A stretch of 64,000 nucleotides of DNA from Mucilaginibacter sp. PPCGB 2223 (GCF_001705515.1 NZ_MDJS01000003.1:124001-188000); one strand, 5' to 3'. Shown: positions 54,038-61,240, counted from the first letter of the stretch. Notes: generated by a model not told the origin, from the letters alone. Numbers and translations are program-made.

Positions 54038-54252
54038 GTTTTTTGTGATGACAGGTTAAAGGAGAAGTTATTAAGGTTTGCGATGTTAATAACTGGTTTT
54101 TGATTTCGAATTTATTAAAGAAACGAAACGGATAGCTATCAGCTTCGCGCTCCGAGCTTCCTGCTCAAAACGGGGTGGTATTTGTCGGTATTTTACCATA
54201 GTTGAAGTTTGAATGTCGTAATGTTTAAAAGCTTATCCTCGCAATTTAACAC

Positions 54253-54292
54253 ATGGGTATTTATGGGTATTTATGGGTATTTATGGGTATTT
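54253..54292 (+). repeat. Four tandem copies of ATGGGTATTT
   Basis: A 10-bp unit repeated exactly four times in the 694-bp gene-free stretch between guaA and the IS110 transposase. The stretch 54038-54252 contains only low-complexity spacer words (for example GAATGTCGTAATGTTTAAA at 54211) and no gene. Confidence 0.85.
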
Positions 54293-54397
54293 TAACTATT
54301 TGTTTTTGTCTTGCTTCCTGATTATTCACTATGTGTTTATTTTTTCACGGTGTGAATGGGCTCGCTAAAGCTCGGTCTTATATCTTGATTCTATTTT

Positions 54398-54520
54398 GGG
54401 CGCTCCCTGCGGGCCGGGCTATCCCTGCCCGCCCGGCAGGCGGGCGCTCATACTGCACCGGCCTTAGCCACAGGGCCGGTATCCCTGCCTGCCGGCAGGC
54501 AGGCGCTGCTATCCATTAGG
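54398..54520 (+). repeat. Dispersed repeat family A, copy 2, carrying two inserted mini-palindromes
   Basis: Same core as 11414-11500 (GGGCCGGGCTATCC, GCTCATAC, TTAGCCACAGGGCCGGTATCC, CTATCCAT). It has 21 extra bases at 54425-54445 (stem GCCCGCC/GGCGGGC, loop CGGCA) and 20 extra bases at 54485-54504 (stem GCCTGCC/GGCAGGC, loop GGCA). Both extras start CT and sit between TATCC and GCT. Confidence 0.75.
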
Positions 54521-54570
54521 TTTGTTTTAGATTTGAAAGATATCGCAAGCCAGAGGTGAACCATGTTCTA

Positions 54571-54690
54571 TCGTAGGTGTAGAGACCTAATTAGGGATTC
54601 GGTCCTCTGACTCTGCTATGCTCAGGGCTTTAATAGAAATTCAGGCATCAGGGCCTATTATCATGGATATAAGCGATAAGCATAACTGCG
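54571..54690 (+). ncRNA. Candidate bridge RNA (seekRNA) of the IS110 element
   Basis: Upstream of the transposase, AGAGACC (54581-54587) pairs with GGTCCTCT (54601-54608, one bulge) around a 13-nt loop TAATTAGGGATTC. TATGCT (54617-54622) can pair with AGCATA (54679-54684), enclosing an inner hairpin TAATAG (54631-54636)/CTATTA (54655-54660) with an 18-nt loop. A stem-loop followed by a large internal loop, in the leader of an IS110 transposase, is how bridge RNAs are arranged. The ends and the guide loops are not established. Confidence 0.4.
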
Positions 54691-54720
54691 ATACTCTCTA
54701 ACAACTCAAAATTAAACATT

Positions 54721-55689
54721 ATGAAGCAGTTTTCTTTTTTTACAGGTATCGATGTGTCTAAACTATGGCTGGATATTGCAGTTCTAAGCGCTACCGATGG
54801 TATCGTTTATCAGGCCAAGATCAATAATAACGCAAAAGATATCCGAATCTTTCTCAGAGAACTTAAAAAGCTCTTGAAAACCGAAATAACCCAACATCTT
54901 TTCTGCATGGAACATACCGGTAAATATGGCAACGCTTTTCTTGCTGTAGCTGCAGTTGCCGGTGCGGAAGTTTGGGTAGAACTACCTCTCCAGATCAAGA
55001 GAAGCCAGGGACTGGTCAGAGGTAAGACAGACCAGTGGGACGCAGTTCGCATTGCCAAATATGCACTCCGGTTTGCTGATAAAGCAGTCTTTTGGAAACC
55101 TGCCGATCAAACCATTCTGGACATCAAGGAGCTTCAGGTAAAAAGGAACCGGCTGGTCAAAGCACATTCACAACTTGTTCAGGAGAACAAGAACGATCCT
55201 TTGTTCAAAAAGCCTTTACTGGCCCTGAAACAAGCCATTGAAGCTATTGAACTAAAGATGGAACAGCAACTTGAACAAAATGAAGATGCCTGCCATCAAT
55301 ACAAATTACTAAAAACAGTACCAGGCATCGGTAAACAAACAGCGCTGGCATTGATCGCCGTTACCAATGGCTTTACCAGGTTAACCGAGAGCAGAAAGCT
55401 AAGCTGTTATGCCGGTCTTGCTCCATTTCCTTATAGTTCGGGAAGCTCTGTTAAAGGCAGAACCAAAGTCTCTAAAATGGGAGATATGAAGCTCAAGGTA
55501 TTGCTAAACCTTTCAGCATGGAACGCTATTCGTTCCATCAGTGCTTTTAAAGATTATTTCAAAAGAAAGGTCGGCGAGGGTAAACATAAAATGTCCGTTA
55601 TCAATGCTATTCGAAACAAACTGCTTGCACTGGCTTTAGCTGTCATTAAAAGAAACAGTCCTTTTGAAAAAAACTACACTTTTTCTTGA
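54721..55689 (+). CDS. IS110-family transposase (DEDD recombinase)
   Basis: A 322-residue intact transposase. N-terminal RuvC-like DEDD domain: D11 in FFTGIDVSKLWLDIAV, E64 in FCMEHTGKYG, D104 and D107 in RGKTDQWDAVRIAKYALR. A coiled-coil middle (about 135-190) is followed by the Transposase_20 domain: LLKTVPGIGKQTALALIAVT, CYAGLAPFPYSSGSSVKGRT. The serine before Gly in YSSGSS (about S240) is the likely second catalytic residue. IS110 enzymes recombine DNA using an RNA guide. No frameshift or stop is present, so it may be active. Confidence 0.95.
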   Translation: MKQFSFFTGIDVSKLWLDIAVLSATDGIVYQAKINNNAKDIRIFLRELKKLLKTEITQHLFCMEHTGKYGNAFLAVAAVAGAEVWVELPLQIKRSQGLVRGKTDQWDAVRIAKYALRFADKAVFWKPADQTILDIKELQVKRNRLVKAHSQLVQENKNDPLFKKPLLALKQAIEAIELKMEQQLEQNEDACHQYKLLKTVPGIGKQTALALIAVTNGFTRLTESRKLSCYAGLAPFPYSSGSSVKGRTKVSKMGDMKLKVLLNLSAWNAIRSISAFKDYFKRKVGEGKHKMSVINAIRNKLLALALAVIKRNSPFEKNYTFS

Positions 55690-55729
55690 TTATGCCATAG
55701 AAATCCCTAACGCATTTTTAGCCAAAGCC

Positions 55730-55870
55730 CGAAGTCAGGAGTCTTTTGGGGCTCAGGGCTCCAGACTCACGACTTCCTTCACCAGGGGGGAAATTGTAAG
55801 AAATTTTTACGATCTTTTTGCTTTCTGCTTCGCGCTTCAAACTTCAAGCTCTATGTTACAATATACCAAA
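55730..55870. other. Gene-free spacer with low-complexity words and a 21-nt repeat shared with folP
   Basis: Between the IS110 element and bcr. Contains AGTCAGGAGTC, GGGCTCAGGGCTCCAGACTC and CTTCGCGCTTCAAACTTCAAGC type words. Positions 55783-55803 are identical to 15356-15376 at the 3' end of folP. No ORF here looks like a gene. Confidence 0.6.
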
Positions 55871-55952
55871 AATCGGTGGATTATCCAAGTCAGAATATCT
55901 TCACCGCAGCATTAATTCTCAAATAAAATCTTCCCACGGCGACGTTCCTGCC

Positions 55953-55960
55953 TATCTTTG
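55953..55960 (+). promoter_or_regulatory. -7 box for the Bcr/CflA gene
   Basis: TATCTTTG, perfect TAnnTTTG, ends 9 nt before the ATG, giving at most a very short leader. Confidence 0.5.
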
Positions 55961-55969
55961 CAACATTAG

Positions 55970-57217
55970 ATGAACACCCCTGATATCAAACGATACTTCC
56001 TGCTGATCCTCATATTGGGCCTCGTAACAGCGCTGAGCCCGTTCTCGATCGATATGTACCTGCCGGCTTTCCCGGCCATTGCCGCCGACCTGCATTGCCC
56101 TGTATCGCGCGTACAACTATCGCTCACCAGCTATTTCATTGGTATTGCTTTGGGGCAGCTTATTTATGGCCCGCTGCTCGACAGGTTTGGCAGAAAGAAG
56201 CCTTTGTATATCGGCTTGTGCATCTATGTGCTGGCATCGCTGGGTTGTTCGGTTACCCGGTCGGCCAATATGCTCATCGGCATGCGCCTGTTACAGGCAT
56301 TGGGCAGTTGCGGCGGCATGGTGGCTGCCCGCGCCCTGGTACGTGATCTGTTCCCTGTTAACGAAATTGCTAAGGTATTCTCCCTGCTACTGCTGGTAAT
56401 CGCTGTTTCGCCGCTGTTGGCGCCAACCATCGGCAGCTATGTAAGCGCAGCCCTCGGATGGCATGCGGTATTTATCATTTTAACAGCCATATCTGTGTTT
56501 ATTTTACTGGCCAGTTGGTTCTGGCTTCCCGAAGGGCGCGGACCAAATATTGAACACTCTCTAAAGCCTAAACCCATTATCGAGAGCTTTTACAGCGTAT
56601 TTAAACATCCGCAGTTTTATACTTATGCTATTACAGGCGGCATTGCATCGGCAAGCCAGTACGCTTACTTATCCGGCTCGTCGGATGTGTTTATTGATGT
56701 ATTTCATTTCAGCCAGCACCAGTACGGGTGGACGTTTGCCTGTATCGCTGCCGGACTGATCGGCTGCAGCCAGATCAACAGCCTGTTTTTAAGATATTTC
56801 ACCAGCAGGCAGATCATTAAAGTAGCGCAAGCCATGCAATGCCTTATCGGGGTAACCTTGTTCGCGTTAACCTATTACGGCATTATCAACGCAGCCGGGA
56901 TGATCGCACTGATCTTTCTGTTTCTAAGTGCGCAGGGATTTATATCACCCAACGCTTCGGCGCTGTCGTTAACGCCATTCCCGCACAATGCCGGCACGGC
57001 ATCTGCATTGATGGGCACCTTGCAAATGGGCATTGGTGCATTTGCATCAGCTATGGTAAGTGTACTAAACAATGGCACCGCTTTACCTATGACGGGCATC
57101 ATGGCCGTTTGTACCGTATGCGCTTTGTTATTACTGTTTATTGGTGGCAGCCGCCTTACAAAAACAGAAACTGCAACAGGTTATCCGGATACAGTCAAAA
57201 TGCCTTTGGAGCACTGA
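55970..57217 (+). CDS. Bcr/CflA family multidrug efflux MFS transporter
   Basis: A 415-residue, 12-helix major facilitator protein. Diagnostic pieces: LVTALSPFSIDMYLPAFPAI (first helix of the Bcr/CflA group), SRVQLSLTSYFIGIALGQLI, YGPLLDRFGRKKPLYIGLCI (motif A), RLLQALGSCGGMVAARALVR, SVRDLFP-like VRDLFPVNEIAKVFSL, and VSPLLAPTIGSYVSAALGWH (motif C). It exports drugs such as bicyclomycin or chloramphenicol, or sulfonamides, in exchange for protons. A perfect -7 box lies just upstream. It is followed after 34 nt by a small secreted-protein gene. Confidence 0.92.
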   Translation: MNTPDIKRYFLLILILGLVTALSPFSIDMYLPAFPAIAADLHCPVSRVQLSLTSYFIGIALGQLIYGPLLDRFGRKKPLYIGLCIYVLASLGCSVTRSANMLIGMRLLQALGSCGGMVAARALVRDLFPVNEIAKVFSLLLLVIAVSPLLAPTIGSYVSAALGWHAVFIILTAISVFILLASWFWLPEGRGPNIEHSLKPKPIIESFYSVFKHPQFYTYAITGGIASASQYAYLSGSSDVFIDVFHFSQHQYGWTFACIAAGLIGCSQINSLFLRYFTSRQIIKVAQAMQCLIGVTLFALTYYGIINAAGMIALIFLFLSAQGFISPNASALSLTPFPHNAGTASALMGTLQMGIGAFASAMVSVLNNGTALPMTGIMAVCTVCALLLLFIGGSRLTKTETATGYPDTVKMPLEH

Positions 57218-57251
57218 GATTTATTCTCTATATTTCCTCAAACATCAAAAA

Positions 57252-57875
57252 ATGAAAAAAGCCTCCTTATTAGTTCTGTTCTCAGTCGTTTTTACGTCTT
57301 ACACATTCGCTCAGACAGAAAGGGTTATAGGCCCGGCAGAGAAAAAAATGACGGATACTGTTTGCAATTGTCTGACCAGGCTCGACATGAAAAAGATCAC
57401 CAATAAAGCAGAGGCAAATGCCGCAATGACTAACTGCATTACGCTGCATCTTGATATGTTTAAAAACGTGATAGACGAGCGGAATGTAGATATTAACGAC
57501 AGGCAGGCCATGACAAAAGTTGGGATTGACATTGGCGCAAATATGATGAAGAATGGCTGTGAGGGCTTTATAAAAGTATCCAGCATATTGGCGCAGGACG
57601 AAGTAGACAACAAAGGCGAAACCGGAACCACATCCGGGGTACTTAAACGAATTGATAACAAAGGATTTAATTATTTCGCGATCACGGATATCAACAAATC
57701 CGAAAAATCGTTTATATGGTTGCGGGAGTTCCCCGGTTCGGAGAAATTTACCAATGGCCTTGGCGATTATGCGGGCAGGAAAGTCAAAATAAAATGGGAT
57801 GAAATAGAAGTTTATTTGCCTGCCGCCAAAGGGTATTATAAAGTAAAAGAGATAGTAGAACTTACTTTGGAGTAA
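57252..57875 (+). CDS. Secreted hypothetical protein with four Cys in its N-terminal half
   Basis: A 207-residue protein with a signal peptide (MKKASLLVLFSVVFTSYTFA then Q). The ATG at 57252 is chosen because the frame upstream overlaps the efflux gene and lacks this signal. The first half is helical with conserved-looking cysteines (TVCNCLTRLDMKKI, MTNCITLHLDMFKN, MMKNGCEGFIKVSS), which may form disulphides. The second half looks like a small OB- or SH3-like beta domain (GFNYFAITDINKSEKSFIWL, GLGDYAGRKVKIKWDEIEVY). I do not recognise a named family. Its stop lies 7 bp before the first REP hairpin unit. Confidence 0.7.
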   Translation: MKKASLLVLFSVVFTSYTFAQTERVIGPAEKKMTDTVCNCLTRLDMKKITNKAEANAAMTNCITLHLDMFKNVIDERNVDINDRQAMTKVGIDIGANMMKNGCEGFIKVSSILAQDEVDNKGETGTTSGVLKRIDNKGFNYFAITDINKSEKSFIWLREFPGSEKFTNGLGDYAGRKVKIKWDEIEVYLPAAKGYYKVKEIVELTLE

Positions 57876-57881
57876 GAGCCC

Positions 57882-57987
57882 TTGCGCTCGTTTACAACGA
57901 GCGCTTAATATAAGTTCGCTTTATAATACGACTTCTTACACTCATTTGCGACGAGTGCTTAACAAGGCTTGCGTTTGTAACGCAAGC
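57882..57987 (+). repeat. Two double-hairpin REP units upstream of the RAYT gene
   Basis: Unit 1: perfect 9-bp hairpin GCGCTCGTT-TAC-AACGAGCGC (57884-57904), then TTAA and a degenerate second hairpin (57914-57932). Unit 2: a decayed first hairpin (CACTC..GAGTG, 57940-57957), TTAAC, then the perfect 9-bp hairpin GCTTGCGTT-TGT-AACGCAAGC (57967-57987). Both units point the same way as the transposase gene. Confidence 0.85.
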
Positions 57988-58003
57988 GTACTATCTTTAG
58001 TTC

Positions 58004-58552
58004 ATGTCCGACCAATACCGTGTACGTAATCACGAAGCTATTCACTTCTTAACTTTCACAATAGTCGACTGGATAGACATTTTTACCCGGCCCGCTTACA
58101 AAAATCTGATTATCGAATCATTGGCCTATTGTCAACAACAAAAAGGATTAGAATTATATGCATATTGTTTAATGACCAATCATTTGCATCTGTTAGCTTC
58201 CGCAACAGAGCCAGGCAAGCTCTCTGATATTGTACGCGACTTTAAAAAGCATACCAATAAAAAGATCATTCAATTAATCGGCGAAGAAAACGAAAGCCGG
58301 CGTGATTGGATGCTATATCGTTTTGAATACCATGCTAAATACAATAACCGCATTCAAGATTATAAAGTTTGGCAGGATGGTTACCATGCCATTGAATGCA
58401 GCACTAATCAAATAATAGATCAAAAGTTGAACTATATCCATCAAAATCCAGTCAGAGCACAGATTGTTAGTGAACCCGAGCACTATATCTATAGTTCGGC
58501 TATTGATTATGCCGGCGGCAAGGGATTGTTAGATATAATTCTGCTTTCTTAG
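58004..58552 (+). CDS. REP-associated tyrosine transposase (RAYT, Y1 HUH family)
   Basis: A 182-residue single-domain HUH nuclease related to IS200/IS605 TnpA. Seen: FRVRNH-like YRVRNHEAIHFLTFTIVDWI at the start, the HUH metal motif H60-L-H62 in AYCLMTNHLHLLASATE, the VWQDGYHAIECSTNQ segment, and KLNYIHQNPVRAQIVSEPEH, where Tyr144 is the likely nucleophile. RAYTs recognise and cleave REP hairpins. This gene is bracketed on both sides by REP hairpin units with the expected GTT-nnn-AAC tops, which strongly supports the call. Intact reading frame, more AT-rich than neighbours. A TATCTTTA box ends 4 nt before the ATG. Confidence 0.95.
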   Translation: MSDQYRVRNHEAIHFLTFTIVDWIDIFTRPAYKNLIIESLAYCQQQKGLELYAYCLMTNHLHLLASATEPGKLSDIVRDFKKHTNKKIIQLIGEENESRRDWMLYRFEYHAKYNNRIQDYKVWQDGYHAIECSTNQIIDQKLNYIHQNPVRAQIVSEPEHYIYSSAIDYAGGKGLLDIILLS

Positions 58553-58553
58553 C

Positions 58554-58665
58554 GGCGTTACAAACGCCTGAACACGTTAAGCGCTCGCTATAAGCGAGCG
58601 CAAGAAATAATAATATTGCGCTCGTTTGCAACGAGCGCTTAACCTGGCTTCGCGTTTGTAACGCG
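58554..58665. repeat. Two double-hairpin REP units downstream of the RAYT gene, head-to-head
   Basis: Unit 3 is inverted: GGCGTT-ACA-AACGCC (58554-58568) and GCGCTCGCT-ATA-AGCGAGCGC (58581-58601). Unit 4 is direct: GCGCTCGTT-TGC-AACGAGCGC (58618-58638), TTAACCTGGCTT, CGCGTT-TGT-AACGCG (58651-58665). The inverted/direct pair forms a BIME-like arrangement. Unit 4 ends 8 bp before the GH28 stop codon. Confidence 0.88.
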
Positions 58666-58672
58666 TCACGAC

Positions 58673-60211
58673 CTAATTTATCACTACCGCGCCTTTAGCC
58701 GCCTTAACCGCATCACTTTTCACATTTGTGCCGCTAACGGCAATACCTGTCGATTTCGCTCCTTCGGCCGAAATGAACGTTTTAGCAGTTGCATCAAAAC
58801 CCATATTGCTGATGTGGATATTGCCGGCATTATTTAAGGTAAACACCGTTTTATCAGGCGAAATGATCTTTACATTTTTTAAGGTAAGGTCGCTTGCTTC
58901 GGTGGCATAAATGGCTTTATCTGCGGAGATCGTCACATCGGTAAGGTCGATCCTGCTTACCGGCATTTGTGGTAAACCGATGATCGATACCGCGATCTTA
59001 GCATTGGTACAATACAGGTTACTGATGTGAAAATCCTGGAAGACGGGCGTCTTATCGGTAGCTGCCGGGGCTGGCGCATTACTGCCGCCGGGGCGCTTAT
59101 CCTCGTAATAGCTGCTGAACAGGATTGCTTCGTTCAATATATCGCGCATAAAGATATGATCGATATACACGTTGTGTACCAGGCCGCCCCTGCCCTCGTT
59201 ACTTTTTACACGGATGCCTATATCTGTATTTACAAAATTATTGTTGGTTACCCAGATGTTGTTCATCCCGGCATCGGTATTGCTGCCGATCACAAAGCCG
59301 CCGTGAGCATGATAAACGATATTTTCGGCAATGATCACATTCTCTAAACCGGCTGTACCCTTTTCGGTTGTCCCGCTCGATTTCATGCAGATCCCGTCAT
59401 CGCCTGCATGCACTGTGCAGTGGTAAACGATGGCATTTTTACAACTCGAAAGATCGATAGCATCGCCATTCTGCGCGTAATACTCGTTTTCGATCTTTAC
59501 ATTACGAACAATCAGGTTGGTGATATTTTTAGGGTTGAAGGCAAAATTGGGCGAGTTTTTAAAGGTCGGCCCGTCGATCAGTACATTTTTGCTGCTGGCT
59601 ATGCTAACTTCAATAGGGCGCAGGCGGTCGTTCTCCGATCCTTCTTTGGTCGGGTACCACATATCACCGGCCGGGGTTAATACACCACCCGATTTGGTCA
59701 GGTCGTTCCACAAGGTAGGCGCGGCTTTGCTCTTTTTTAACGGGCGCCAGGTATCGCCGGCACCATCAAAAATACCGTTCCCGGTTATGGCTACGTTCTC
59801 CAGTTTTTCGCCGTACAGTTGCGGTTTGCCGCGGCCGCCTGTCATCACGAACAACGAATGATCGCTGCTGAACATCACCAGCGTCCCCCACTCGGTATGC
59901 AGGTTTACGTTGCTTTTCATCTCGATCGGCCCGGTCAACCACGCGCCGGAAGGGATGAGCACTGTACCGCCACCTGCTGCCGAACAGGCATCTATAGCTT
60001 TGGCGATGGCCTGTGTTGCAAGGGTATGCCCGTCGCCTACCGCGCCATAGTCTTTGATATTAAAGGTACGATCGGCAAATTTTGGCTCGGCAATGGTGCC
60101 CATTTTAAAAGGTGCGTTGGCTACGTACCAGGCCATATCATGCTGTTGCTGCGCTGCCACAGTTAGTCCGGCAAGCATCAGCAATGCGGATAAAATCGGT
60201 TTGATATTCAT
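58673..60211 (-). CDS. Glycoside hydrolase family 28 (polygalacturonase-like), secreted
   Basis: A 512-residue exported right-handed beta-helix enzyme: signal peptide MNIKPILSALLMLAGLTVAA. FNIKDYGAVGDGHTLATQAI and AIDACSAAGGGTVLIPSGAW form the pectate-lyase-3-like start. GH28 signatures follow: AQNGDAIDLSSCKN (first Asp), VHAGDDGICMKSSG (DD pair), YHAHGGFVIGSNTDAG (G-H-G-equivalent His) and DIGIRVKSNEGRGG (R-x-K). It would cleave pectin or related uronic polymers in the periplasm or outside. No PUL partner (SusC/SusD) is in the window. The 3' end is 8 bp from a REP unit. Confidence 0.92.
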   Translation of the reverse strand: MNIKPILSALLMLAGLTVAAQQQHDMAWYVANAPFKMGTIAEPKFADRTFNIKDYGAVGDGHTLATQAIAKAIDACSAAGGGTVLIPSGAWLTGPIEMKSNVNLHTEWGTLVMFSSDHSLFVMTGGRGKPQLYGEKLENVAITGNGIFDGAGDTWRPLKKSKAAPTLWNDLTKSGGVLTPAGDMWYPTKEGSENDRLRPIEVSIASSKNVLIDGPTFKNSPNFAFNPKNITNLIVRNVKIENEYYAQNGDAIDLSSCKNAIVYHCTVHAGDDGICMKSSGTTEKGTAGLENVIIAENIVYHAHGGFVIGSNTDAGMNNIWVTNNNFVNTDIGIRVKSNEGRGGLVHNVYIDHIFMRDILNEAILFSSYYEDKRPGGSNAPAPAATDKTPVFQDFHISNLYCTNAKIAVSIIGLPQMPVSRIDLTDVTISADKAIYATEASDLTLKNVKIISPDKTVFTLNNAGNIHISNMGFDATAKTFISAEGAKSTGIAVSGTNVKSDAVKAAKGAVVIN

Positions 60212-60372
60212 AAAGCAGTATGTTTTTAATGTGGTTTATATTGAGGCAAATACCTCTGCGGAACAATGCTAACGAGTTTTTGCCTTTTAACGAATGAATA
60301 AGACCGATTTATTTATGCAATCGTTCCCGGTAACGATTCCAATAACATATTCTTTTATTTAACAGCAATTTG

Positions 60373-60380
60373 TACTTTTG
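60373..60380 (+). promoter_or_regulatory. -7 box for the Vat-like gene
   Basis: TACTTTTG, perfect TAnnTTTG, lies about 160 nt before the acetyltransferase ATG, so the mRNA would carry a leader of roughly 150 nt. The rest of the 326-bp gap (60212-60372) holds no visible gene. Confidence 0.45.
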
Positions 60381-60385
60381 CATAC

Positions 60386-60537
60386 CAAATCCACTGTCAG
60401 TCATGGTAGTATAAACGGTCTGCTTTTTTGTTTTTGAAGTCAACCCCGACTTTGCAGACCTGCGATCTTACCATCTCATGGCCATTCGGCCAGCTATGTT
60501 TCATTCTATTTTATTAACATAAATAAATTCAGGCTTT
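60386..60537 (+). promoter_or_regulatory. Structured mRNA leader of the Vat-like gene
   Basis: Nested pairings: outer ATGGTA (60403-60408)/TACCAT (60469-60474); middle GGTCTGC (60417-60423)/GCAGACC (60454-60460); inner GAAGTC (60436-60441)/GACTTT (60448-60453, one wobble) around AACCCC. The inner and middle 3' strands are contiguous, opposite a 12-nt U-rich bulge. A second hairpin TGGCC-ATTC-GGCCA spans 60479-60492. The nested layout looks like an attenuator or ligand-sensing leader. Confidence 0.45.
60478..60522 (+). CDS. Possible 14-residue leader peptide
   Basis: MAIRPAMFHSILLT, stop at 60520-60522, 15 nt before the Vat-like start codon. Its first codons lie inside the TGGCC/GGCCA hairpin. 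Leader peptides of this size control several ribosome-antibiotic resistance genes by drug-dependent stalling. A short ORF here could also be chance. Confidence 0.25.
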   Translation: MAIRPAMFHSILLT

Positions 60538-61182
60538 ATGACAGCACCTAACCCTGCGGAACTATATCCGTTAGCAAACTATAACAAACTTGTATTTCTT
60601 AAAAACATCATCTCAAACCCAAACATTATGGTTGGCGATTATACCTATTACGATGATTTCACCGATCCGCATAATTTCGAAAAGAACGTACTGTATCATT
60701 TCGATTTCATCGGCGACAAGCTCATTATCGGTAAGTTTTGCGCCATAGCAAGCGGTGTTAAATTTATGATGAACGGCGGCAATCACGAAACTTCACCTAT
60801 CTCTACCTACCCTTTCGGGATTTTTGGCCATGGTTGGGACAAAGTAAACGAAGGGTTTACTCTTACAGAAAAATACAAAAGCAAAGGTGATACCATCATC
60901 GGTAACGATGTATGGATAGGACACGATGCACTAATCATGCCCGGAGTAAAAATCGGCAACGGCGCCATCATTGCCACACGCGCAGTTGTCACTAAAAATG
61001 TACCCGATTACGCTATTGCAGGCGGCAACCCGGCAATAGCGATCCGTACCCGTTTTACAGATGCGGATATTGCGCGTTTGCTGGACATTGCCTGGTGGGA
61101 CTGGCCGGTTGAAAAGATAACGGAGCATTTGCACCTCATCAACTCGGCCGATATTGATGCGCTCGAAAAGGTGAGCCGGTAG
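60538..61182 (+). CDS. Vat-family/CatB-related O-acetyltransferase (xenobiotic acyltransferase)
   Basis: A 214-residue left-handed beta-helix acetyltransferase. It follows the streptogramin A acetyltransferase (Vat) layout closely: IMVGDYTYYDDFTDPHNFEK, LIIGKFCAIASGVKFMMNGG then NHETSPISTYPF (catalytic His in GGNHET), GDTIIGNDVWIGHDALIMPG, VKIGNGAIIATRAVVTKNVP, YAIAGGNPAIAIRTRF, LDIAWWDWPVEKI. Acetyl-CoA is the donor; the acceptor could be a streptogramin or another hydroxylated molecule. Environmental Bacteroidetes often carry such genes without known resistance. The long structured leader is discussed separately. Confidence 0.88.
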   Translation: MTAPNPAELYPLANYNKLVFLKNIISNPNIMVGDYTYYDDFTDPHNFEKNVLYHFDFIGDKLIIGKFCAIASGVKFMMNGGNHETSPISTYPFGIFGHGWDKVNEGFTLTEKYKSKGDTIIGNDVWIGHDALIMPGVKIGNGAIIATRAVVTKNVPDYAIAGGNPAIAIRTRFTDADIARLLDIAWWDWPVEKITEHLHLINSADIDALEKVSR

Positions 61183-61240
61183 TTATTGGCAGGTATTTTG
61201 CTTGATGTTTGATTATTTACATCCACCAATTACAAACATC

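Larger units (their letters stand above)
54541..55700 (+). mobile_element. IS110-family insertion sequence (boundaries approximate)
   Basis: The element consists of a ~180-nt non-coding left part that can fold into hairpins, a 322-codon DEDD transposase and a very short right part. IS110 elements usually lack clear terminal inverted repeats and make no target duplication, and none was found here, so the exact ends cannot be set by eye. It lies in a spacer full of dispersed repeats, immediately after repeat A copy 2. Confidence 0.7.

Noticed and set aside
54331..54519. A 62-codon frame before the IS110 element.
   Set aside because: It is a translation of repeat A copy 2, including the mini-palindromes (peptide PACRQAG is their usual by-product).
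57911..57932. A separate regulatory operator in the TTCGCTTTATAATACGA stretch before the RAYT gene.
   Set aside because: Better explained as the decayed second hairpin of REP unit 1, given its position relative to the first hairpin.
57882..58665. A CRISPR array, because of repeated palindromes around 57.9-58.7 kb.
   Set aside because: The repeats are not equally spaced, occur in both orientations and flank a transposase; there are no spacers or cas genes.
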